NCBI GenBank assembly: GCA_964501335.1
Contig: CAZCTC010000126.1
Span: 1-11,749, forward strand
DNA: 11,749 nucleotides
Direction: 5' to 3'
Origin: CAZCTC01 sp964501335
GTDB taxonomy: Bacteria; Chloroflexota; Anaerolineae; B4-G1; SLSP01
A program made the position numbers and the translations under genes. The notes under the pieces were generated by a model. That model was given only the letters and a program-made list of their open reading frames with translations, was not told where the DNA came from and searched no databases. Below, in pieces: positions 6,804-11,749 of this stretch (position 1 is the stretch's first letter; every line of letters starts with the position of its first letter).

Positions 6804-6818
6804 TGCTTGTACATCCAA
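6803..6818. promoter_or_regulatory. Candidate MarR operator before the flavin reductase gene
   Basis: TTGCTTGTACATCCAA (6803-6818) fits TTGnnTGTACAnnCAA, 12 of 16 bases palindromic. The inner TTGTACATCCAA matches the minus-strand TTGTACATGCAA of the marR operator at 11 of 12 positions. It lies 21 bases before the ATG. Confidence 0.58.
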
Positions 6819-6839
6819 CAATCAAAAGGAGCTTTTCAA

Positions 6840-7406
6840 ATGTTGCAAAAAATCGGAAACCAGAATGTGCTTTACCCCATGCCCGTCACCCTGGTCGGTA
6901 CCGTCATCGAAGGGCGGATCAACTTCATCAACATCGCCCACGTGGGCATCCTCAATTCCAGCGCCCCGCACCTGATCACGCTGGGAATGAACAAAACCCA
7001 CTACACCAACCGCGGCATCCGGGAAAACAAAACCTTCAGCGTCAACATCCCCAGCCAGGATATGATCGAAGCGACCGATTATGCGGGCCTGGTTTCCGGC
7101 AAAAACACCGATAAATCCGGCCTCTTCGAAACCTTCTTCGGAGAACTGGGCACCGCCCCCTTGATCAAAAACGCGCCCCTGGCCATGGAATGCCGGCTCT
7201 ACAACATCATCGACACCCCCCATCACGATATCTTCGTCGGCGAGGTCGTGGCCACCTACGCCGATCCCGACGTGCTGAACCAGGGCAAAGTGGATCTGGC
7301 CCGTGTCAAACCGCTGCTCTTCGATATGAACACCATCACCTACTGGTCCATCGGCGAGCCCCTCGCCTCCTGCTGGAACGTCGGCAAAGGCCTGATCAAA
7401 AAATAA
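6840..7406 (+). CDS. Flavin reductase-like FMN-binding split-barrel protein
   Basis: A 188-aa cytoplasmic protein of the flavin reductase-like/flavoredoxin type. Typical features are YPMPVTLVGT at the start (12-21), FINIAHVGILNSSAPHLITLGM (29-50) which forms the flavin-binding barrel strands, HYTNRGIRENKTFSVNIPS (54-72), and DYAGLVSGKNTDKSGLF (80-96). The family binds FMN and either reduces it with NAD(P)H or carries electrons; which applies here cannot be told. The frame is open from an ATG at 6780, but the strong AAAGGAG 8 bases before 6840 and the placement of the operator decide for 6840. It is transcribed after marR with a 113-base gap and its own operator-like site, so it is likely under MarR control. 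The hairpin of copy D follows the stop, although its T tract points the other way. Confidence 0.88.
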   Translation: MLQKIGNQNVLYPMPVTLVGTVIEGRINFINIAHVGILNSSAPHLITLGMNKTHYTNRGIRENKTFSVNIPSQDMIEATDYAGLVSGKNTDKSGLFETFFGELGTAPLIKNAPLAMECRLYNIIDTPHHDIFVGEVVATYADPDVLNQGKVDLARVKPLLFDMNTITYWSIGEPLASCWNVGKGLIKK

Positions 7407-7424
7407 ACCCGCGAAGACATACGC

Positions 7425-7536
7425 AAAAAAACCCATAATTTCGGCGGCTTTCTGAAGCCGCCGAAATTATGAATAAAAAACTCTCTCTCCCCCTCCCGCG
7501 CGTCGCATCTTACGGAAAAAGTACCCCGTGCGGGAC
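7425..7536 (-). repeat. Dispersed TCAGAA-loop hairpin element, copy D
   Basis: Minus-strand copy with a 16-bp perfect stem (7434-7449 with 7456-7471), loop TCAGAA on the minus strand (7450-7455), and a T run after the stem (complement of 7425-7431). The upstream block CCGTAAGATGCGACGCGCGG and GAGAGAG are conserved. The stem sequence forms a second subfamily with copy E (core TTTCGGCGGCT). It lies between the ends of the flavin reductase and DUF5685 genes and is well placed as terminator for DUF5685. In the other direction the hairpin lacks a T run. Confidence 0.87.
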
Positions 7537-7574
7537 GCTAAAAACTGACCTTCCAGGCCGATAAAAATCTCGCC

Positions 7575-8828
7575 TTAATTGCAATCGCACCCGTTACAAT
7601 CACACCCATTGCAATCGCAGCCGTTACAACAATCGCACCCGCTGCACTCACAACAATTGCAATCGCCCCCCGAACAATCCGCCCCGTGACAGGCGCAACA
7701 ATGCGATTGCCCACCGCAGCAATCCACACAATTGCACTCCCAGCAGTGATGATGATGCGGGCTGCAACAATCGCAGCAATCGCAACACTGGCAGCTTCCG
7801 CCGCAGCAATGACAGCATTCTCCACTACCGCTGCCGCAATCACAACCGGAACCGCAATCAGCGCATCCCGAATTCTGTCGCCGGCGTGACCGGCCCCCCG
7901 TCGGCGCGCCCGGCAGACCCGGTCCCTCCGGCCCCGGAGGCAGGCTCACCGCCCGGCAGCCCTCGCTGCCGCACACCTCATAGCCCAACAGCCTCAACCC
8001 CTTCCGATGCAACTGCTTCTCCAACAACATCTGTACCAGCCCCGGCTGCGTCAACTCCAATCCCCGCAATTGCTTCCGCAGCCGCTGATAGGCCTCGTCG
8101 AAAATCTCCCCGGCCGGAGAGACGGCCAGATCTCCCACCCCCGAAGCCTGCAAGGCATTGAACCGCCGCACGGCGCGATCTTCAGCATAATCCTGATAGC
8201 TGTCCCACAGATAGATAATCCGCCCGAACATCTCCCCCATTTCCTGCAACGCCCCAAGCTGAGCCGGACGCCCCGCCAGCGTCGCCGTATGGGCAAAGGC
8301 CGCGCCGACCGCCAGCTCCGTCGGCCGCGAATAAAAGAGGAAATCCTGTCCGGGCCGCGCTTCGACCTCCATTTGCAGCCGCATCTGCGCTTCAATGGGC
8401 CCGGTATCAAAATTGACCGCCGCAGCCGCCCGGCGCGCCATCCCGGTCCAGTGATCGGTCAATCGCAAAAGAGCCCCCCGGCCGTAAGAAAGCCAGGAAT
8501 CTCCATCCAAAACGTGATCCCGCACCCGGCTGGCCGCCATCAACAGCGCCACTGCCGCACTGTAACGCACCCCGGCCGAATCCGGCGCCACGATCTCTCC
8601 GGAGAACGGCCGCCGCAAAAGGCAAAAGGCAGGTTGAGTAGCAAGAGGTGGCACATTTTGAGCGCTGTACAACGTCGAAAGCAAAGCCGCATCGTAATTG
8701 GTGGCGATCCGGCTGAAGGGGCCGAACGATCGATTCAGAGCGGTACAAATCCCGCAAATATGAGCCATCCATTGTCGGCGCTCAGCCGTCCCCAATCCAC
8801 ACGTTGCTCCGCGTAAGACTCCGAACAT
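7575..8828 (-). CDS. DUF5685-like protein with an extreme Cys-rich tail
   Basis: A 417-aa protein. The first ~300 residues are a helical domain that resembles DUF5685: MFGVLR at the start, HICGICTALNRSFG (C25 and C28, like the family's YCGLC motif), SRIATNYDAALLSTL, and LYLWDSYQDYAEDRAVRRFN-like helices. A low-complexity hinge rich in P, G and R follows. Residues 319-417 hold 37 cysteines in 99 positions, mostly CC, CxC and CxxC, with a four-His run (358-361) and three exact NGCDC repeats at the end. The function of DUF5685 is unknown; the tail suggests metal binding, which is inference. No signal peptide or membrane segment is seen, so the thiols probably stay reduced in the cytoplasm. GAGGTG lies 4 bases before the ATG. 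The gene is alone, bracketed by repeat copies D and E in its own orientation. Confidence 0.85.
   Translation of the reverse strand: MFGVLRGATCGLGTAERRQWMAHICGICTALNRSFGPFSRIATNYDAALLSTLYSAQNVPPLATQPAFCLLRRPFSGEIVAPDSAGVRYSAAVALLMAASRVRDHVLDGDSWLSYGRGALLRLTDHWTGMARRAAAAVNFDTGPIEAQMRLQMEVEARPGQDFLFYSRPTELAVGAAFAHTATLAGRPAQLGALQEMGEMFGRIIYLWDSYQDYAEDRAVRRFNALQASGVGDLAVSPAGEIFDEAYQRLRKQLRGLELTQPGLVQMLLEKQLHRKGLRLLGYEVCGSEGCRAVSLPPGPEGPGLPGAPTGGRSRRRQNSGCADCGSGCDCGSGSGECCHCCGGSCQCCDCCDCCSPHHHHCWECNCVDCCGGQSHCCACHGADCSGGDCNCCECSGCDCCNGCDCNGCDCNGCDCN
7578..7646 (-). repeat. Short in-frame tandem repeats in the Cys-rich tail
   Basis: The 3' end of the DUF5685-like gene repeats a 15-base unit coding for NGCDC three times, preceded by close variants (SGCDCC). 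The DNA copies differ at third positions (for example TGT/TGC), so they are not a fresh duplication. Slippage could change the cysteine number. Confidence 0.7.
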
Positions 8829-8952
8829 AGTTCACCTCATCGCTGGAATTAAAGGGATATTTCAAAATACGTCTGATTCTTCAAGCAGTTGCTTGTTGCC
8901 CCTGCAACGGCATCTTTCGTAACCTCCGCAACAGATACTTCGGTTAGTCGGG

Positions 8953-9074
8953 AAAAAAGACCCATATTTTCGGCGGCTTTCTGAAGCCGCCGAAAATATA
9001 AATAAAAATAATTCTCTTCCCCCTGCTTCGCACAGCGCGTCGCTTTCTACCAAAAAAGCGCCGGTTGCGGGGTG
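8953..9074 (-). repeat. Dispersed TCAGAA-loop hairpin element, copy E
   Basis: Minus-strand copy with a perfect 15-bp stem (8964-8978 with 8985-8999), loop TCAGAA (8979-8984, minus strand), and a T run after the stem (complement of 8953-8958). The block GCGACGCGCTGTGCGAAGCAGG corresponds to GCGAAGCAGG in copy B. It lies in the divergent gap, upstream of the leftward DUF5685-like gene (start 8828) and in its sense. If transcription starts above 9000 this would be an intrinsic terminator in the DUF5685 leader. Confidence 0.86.
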
Positions 9075-9135
9075 CAAAAACCGTTTTTAATCTTCGCTCA
9101 TGAACAACCGCACCGGACAATTTTTCGCACCCCGC
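9067..9135. repeat. Imperfect inverted repeat upstream of copy E
   Basis: GCGGGGTGCAAAAA (9067-9080) pairs with TTTTTCGCACCCCGC (9121-9135) with one bulged base, and a 40-base loop. On the minus strand this stem would come before the copy E hairpin, giving a two-stem leader of about 180 bases. The rest of 8829-9288 holds only the promoter regions; I see no gene in it. Confidence 0.6.
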
Positions 9136-9198
9136 TTCTGGATAAGGGTGGACACTTGAATGCAATAAATACATACATAACAAAAACAACTCAAACTA

Positions 9199-9227
9199 TT
9201 GCGTTGAGATAAGATTTGTTATACAAT
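9199..9227 (+). promoter_or_regulatory. Possible promoter of the DUF4349 gene
   Basis: TTGCGT (9199-9204) and TACAAT (9222-9227) are 17 bases apart in an AT-rich stretch before the gene. The -10 is good (5 of 6), the -35 poor. The leader would be about 55 bases. Confidence 0.4.
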
Positions 9228-9288
9228 AATACAGAACATAGAATCCGTAAGATGCACTTAATTACCGTTATAAAAACAGGGAGGTCTC

Positions 9289-10359
9289 ATGAAACGCTCA
9301 GGCAAAATAATCGGTTTGTTGTTCCTTGGTGGATTGATTCTGGTTATGGCCGTTAACATCCTCGCCGACATGAAAGCCCGGACCAACGATGTTTTCAGGC
9401 GAATCAACGGGGGCTTGATGGGAGGAGGGTATTACAGCGAATCCGACTCCTCCGACTGGGGGTTCTTCGACCTGCCCACAATAGCGCCCTGGGAATCTCA
9501 CGCCTACGCCCCCGCCACAGAAGCACCGGCTCCGTTGCCGACGGCCGTCCCCACTGCAATGGTACCCCACCCCCCCACGCCGATTGGAACGCTCCAACCC
9601 GGCCGCCCTTCGGCTCACGACGCAGCCGCCTATCGCCCCAACCGCCTGATCATCAAAAACGGGGAAATACAATTGCTGGTTGCCGACACCGAAACAGCGC
9701 AGGATCGCGTCACCCAGGTGATCAACGACCTGGGCGGCTATACCATCAGCTCCCAAATCTGGTATCAGGAATTCCTGGGAAAAAATTACAAATATGCCAC
9801 GCTGACCATCGCCGTGCCGGCCGAGCAATTCGAACTGGCGCTGCAACGCTTCCGCAAGCTCGCCCTGCGGGTCCAAAATGAAACCGCCTCCGGGCAGGAT
9901 GTCACCGATGAATATGTGGATCTCAAATCCCGATTGACCAATCTGGAAGCCACCCGCGACCGCATTCGGGAATTTCTCAGCCAGACCAAAAATGTGGAAG
10001 AAGCCATCAAAGTCAATGCCCAACTGAGTGAAGTGGAAGGAGAAATCGAACAGGTGCAGGGCCGGATGAACTACCTTTTCGATCGGGCCGCCTATTCCAC
10101 AATCACCCTGACGATCAGCCCCGATCTGCCGTTGACGCCCACACCGACACCCAGGGCCACTCCCACAGCAACCCCGACGCCGACACCGACCCCCTCCTGG
10201 AATCCAGGAAGCACCGCCCAAAAAGCCGGTACAACGCTCCAATGGATCTCTCAAAATCTGGCCGACCTGCTGATCTGGATCGTCATCGTGATCGGCCCCT
10301 TCGCGGTCCCCGCCCTGCTCATCTACTGGATTTTCTGGGGAAGAAAACAAAAGAAATAA
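9289..10359 (+). CDS. DUF4349 domain membrane protein
   Basis: A 356-aa membrane protein. An N-terminal hydrophobic segment (7-27) may be a signal peptide or anchor. A Pro/Ala/Thr-rich stretch (about 64-112) leads to the DUF4349 domain (about 118-277): RLIIKNGEIQLLVADTETAQ at its start, then GGYTISS, ATLTIAVPAEQFE, the GQDVTDEYVDLKSRLTNLE signature and a coiled coil (206-262), ending in YSTITLTI. A TP-repeat linker (282-302) and a C-terminal transmembrane helix (326-349) with a basic GRKQKK tail complete it. The domain is expected outside the membrane; its function is unknown in the family. GGAGG lies 4 bases before the ATG. The gene stands alone, converging with the GNAT gene on a hairpin. 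Confidence 0.9.
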   Translation: MKRSGKIIGLLFLGGLILVMAVNILADMKARTNDVFRRINGGLMGGGYYSESDSSDWGFFDLPTIAPWESHAYAPATEAPAPLPTAVPTAMVPHPPTPIGTLQPGRPSAHDAAAYRPNRLIIKNGEIQLLVADTETAQDRVTQVINDLGGYTISSQIWYQEFLGKNYKYATLTIAVPAEQFELALQRFRKLALRVQNETASGQDVTDEYVDLKSRLTNLEATRDRIREFLSQTKNVEEAIKVNAQLSEVEGEIEQVQGRMNYLFDRAAYSTITLTISPDLPLTPTPTPRATPTATPTPTPTPSWNPGSTAQKAGTTLQWISQNLADLLIWIVIVIGPFAVPALLIYWIFWGRKQKK

Positions 10360-10383
10360 AACGGTCCGGCCTGAATCAATCAT

Positions 10384-10416
10384 AAGTTTCGCGCCGGCAA
10401 AACCGGCGCGAAACTT
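10384..10416. terminator. Bidirectional hairpin between convergent genes
   Basis: A 14-bp perfect stem (10384-10397 with 10403-10416) with loop CAAAA sits 25 bases after the DUF4349 stop and 9 bases after the GNAT stop. There is no T run on either side, so termination efficiency is uncertain. The loop differs from the TCAGAA family and the conserved flanks are missing, so it is not counted as a copy. Confidence 0.65.
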
Positions 10417-10424
10417 GCAGTCCA

Positions 10425-11009
10425 TCACAATTTCTTTACCATCACCTCTTCGCCGGAAAAACCCAGCCAGTCGCCGATAAAGGGATAACGATGCACGGCC
10501 ACCGGCTCGAACCCCATCCTCACGTAAAGCCGCCGGGCATTGATGTTTGTGTCGACCACCTCCAGACGCACGGCCGAAAATCCCTGCCGGCGGGCAAAGT
10601 CAAAGGAGGCTTCCAGCAAAGCCGATCCCGCCCCCAGCCCCCGGCAGGCCGCATCGACCGCCAACGCCTCAATACGCAAGTGATCCGGAGGACAGGGCTC
10701 GTGCAGTTGATTCAAAACAAAAGAGGCCCACAATCCCCGCACCGGCCCCAGGGCCCGCACCCAGACCTGCCTGGGAAACGTTGAAAACGAGCGCCCGCCG
10801 TAATGCAATCCCGCCAGCCCGACCAATCGCCCTTCGTTCACTGCCCCCAGCATCCGCTCCAGCTCAAAACCGGCCGCGATCAAGGGCTGTGTCCGCGCCG
10901 GCACGCCCACCAAAGGCTCCAGCATCCGGCGAAAAGCCTCATAGAAAATCGCCCCTGCCTGATCCCGCCACATTTCCGGAATTCCAACCCGAATATCCAC
11001 CTTCTCCAT
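10425..11009 (-). CDS. GNAT-family N-acetyltransferase
   Basis: A 194-aa cytoplasmic enzyme expected to move the acetyl group of acetyl-CoA to an amine. The GNAT core is in the C-terminal half: LRIEALAVDAACRGLGAGSALL (111-132) contains the acetyl-CoA pyrophosphate loop R123-x-x-G126-x-G128. AVRLEVVDTNINARRLYVRMGFEPV (146-170) is the usual motif B with N157 and Y162 near the thioester. The N-terminal half (Y23 to about 80) has the substrate-side helices and does not reveal the acceptor. AGAAGG lies about 7 bases before the ATG. It is a single gene: convergent with DUF4349 downstream, with the tandem repeat upstream. The substrate (metabolite, antibiotic or protein terminus) cannot be told. Confidence 0.92.
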   Translation of the reverse strand: MEKVDIRVGIPEMWRDQAGAIFYEAFRRMLEPLVGVPARTQPLIAAGFELERMLGAVNEGRLVGLAGLHYGGRSFSTFPRQVWVRALGPVRGLWASFVLNQLHEPCPPDHLRIEALAVDAACRGLGAGSALLEASFDFARRQGFSAVRLEVVDTNINARRLYVRMGFEPVAVHRYPFIGDWLGFSGEEVMVKKL

Positions 11010-11067
11010 AAAATCGCCTTCTTTCTATCCTGAAAATAGGGCTTATGGCATGGCCCCGGCCTTGTAA

Positions 11068-11404
11068 CGTCCCGCAAATGGCCCTTTCCCCGTAAAATAC
11101 GACGCGCTGGATCGGAAGAGAGAGTTTTTTTGTTGATGTTTTGGTGCGCCTCAGAAGGCGCACCAAAACATAGCCTTTTCCAGAGCCGCACAGGCGACGC
11201 AGGCTGTCTACTGTCTACTTGCTGCTGTCTACTTCCGCTGAATTTTCATCTTTCGGGGTGCCGCCCCGGCATGGCCTTCTGTCCTGAAAATAGGCCCCCA
11301 AAGGTGCGACGCACTTTCTATTCATACAACCGTCGATTCAAACGGACCCATCTGAAGGCAAGTCGCCTGTCCTTGCAAGATCAGAGTGCGTTGCACCTCT
11401 TTAG
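11068..11404 (+). repeat. Tandem repeat unit 1 with hairpin copy G
   Basis: The unit starts with a block alignable without gaps to 11418-11460 (CCCGCAAATGGCCC...GCGCTGGATC) and ends CCTCTTTAG. It contains hairpin copy G (stem 11136-11150 with 11157-11171, loop TCAGAA), a TGTCTAC heptamer array (11203-11233), and an imperfect inverted repeat at 11300-11402. The sequence TCCTGAAAATAGG at 11282-11294 also occurs at 11028-11040, just upstream of the GNAT start, so repeat-related DNA reaches into that leader. No gene is seen in 11010-11749. Confidence 0.88.
11300..11402. repeat. MITE-like imperfect inverted repeat, first copy
   Basis: AAAGGTGCGACGCACT (11300-11315) faces AGTGCGTTGCACCTCTTT (11385-11402), which reads AAAGAGGTGCAACGCACT on the other strand: matching ends with a 2-base insertion and one mismatch around a 69-base centre. 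There is no transposase. The same segment recurs at 11645-11747. Confidence 0.6.
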
Positions 11405-11749
11405 AAAATCACCCTCACCCGCACAAGGCCCCTCTCCTGTAAGTTGCGCCGCGCTGGATCGGAAGAGAGTTTTTTTGTTTATGTTTGGGTGCGCCTCAGA
11501 AGGCGCACCCAAACATGGCCTTTTCCAGAGCCGCCCCGGCGGCGCAGGCTGTCTACTGTCTACTTGCCGCTGTCTACTTCCGCTGAATTTTCATCTTTCG
11601 GGGTGCCGCCCCGGCATGGCCTTCTGTCCTGAAAATAGGCCCCCAAAGGTGCGACGCACTTTCTATTCATACAACCGTCGATTCAAACGGACCCATCTGA
11701 AGGCAAGTCGCCTGTCCTTGCAAGATCAGAGTGCGTTGCACCTCTTTAG
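11405..11749 (+). repeat. Tandem repeat unit 2 with hairpin copy H
   Basis: A second copy of the preceding unit: 11546-11749 matches 11201-11404 at all but one of 204 positions (offset 345). It contains hairpin copy H (stem 11481-11495 with 11502-11516, loop TCAGAA), whose stem differs from copy G by one compensated pair, and the second heptamer array (11548-11578). The window ends exactly at the unit's last base. The junction sequence after unit 1 resembles the first bases of the window. Confidence 0.88.

Noticed and set aside
6780..6839. Upstream ATG for the flavin reductase gene (20 extra residues)
   Set aside because: There is no ribosome site before it, the extra residues do not belong to the family, and the region holds the promoter/operator; AAAGGAG sits correctly before 6840.
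7686..8161. Plus-strand frames over the Cys-rich tail
   Set aside because: These are antisense shadows of a repetitive coding region (Ala/Thr/Ile-rich), without start signals.
10384..10416. Eighth copy of the TCAGAA hairpin family
   Set aside because: The loop is CAAAA, the conserved flanking blocks and T tract are missing, and its place between convergent gene ends is explained by a plain terminator.
9298..10428. Long minus-strand frame opposite the DUF4349 gene (376 aa)
   Set aside because: It is an antisense shadow: the plus strand has a recognised domain, two membrane helices and a strong ribosome site, while this frame has no family features.
11444..11632. 62-aa frame in the last tandem unit
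   Set aside because: It is made of the hairpin element and heptamer array, and the equivalent frame is not kept in unit 1.

Overview
The window looks like chromosomal DNA of a Chloroflexota bacterium, most likely Anaerolineae or a relative. This is an inference from the proteins. It carries a secreted beta-helix protein with a CSLREA-type motif and the hydrophobic 'IYLPLIFK' tail common in that phylum, a WD40-like lipoprotein, a TP-rich DUF4349 membrane protein, and many intergenic palindromic repeats. There are no phage, plasmid, CRISPR, rRNA or tRNA signatures.

Layout. Positions 1-206 hold one copy of a dispersed hairpin repeat. A leftward gene (207-1469) encodes a Cys-rich 4Fe-4S protein. 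A 254-base gap with inverted TGTCTAC heptamer arrays follows. Positions 1724-5610 hold a leftward three-gene envelope cluster, read in the order: 200-aa membrane-anchored unknown, WD40-like lipoprotein (coupled by a 4-base overlap), secreted CSLREA/beta-helix protein. The gap 5611-6294 has two full hairpin repeats, a relic of a third and a long purine/pyrimidine inverted repeat, and ends in a near-ideal sigma-70 promoter. Then come marR (6295-6726) and a flavin reductase-like gene (6840-7406), both rightward, each preceded by a matching palindrome that is a candidate MarR operator. A leftward DUF5685-like gene (7575-8828) with an extreme Cys-rich tail sits between two copies of the hairpin repeat that share its orientation. 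A rightward DUF4349 gene (9289-10359) and a leftward GNAT acetyltransferase (10425-11009) converge on a bidirectional hairpin. The last 740 bases are gene-free and consist of a tandem ~345-base repeat, each unit containing the hairpin element.

How the parts may work together. The marR/flavin reductase pair looks like a small autoregulated flavin- or redox-linked unit. The three-gene cluster probably makes cell-surface proteins. The rest are single genes with no visible joint pathway.

The most unusual signal is the intergenic repeat family. It has seven full copies, each with a perfect 14-16 bp stem, an invariant TCAGAA loop, stem sequences that vary by paired substitutions, a T-rich tract after the stem and a conserved upstream block. 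Several copies lie in divergent intergenic regions where a gene terminator is not expected.
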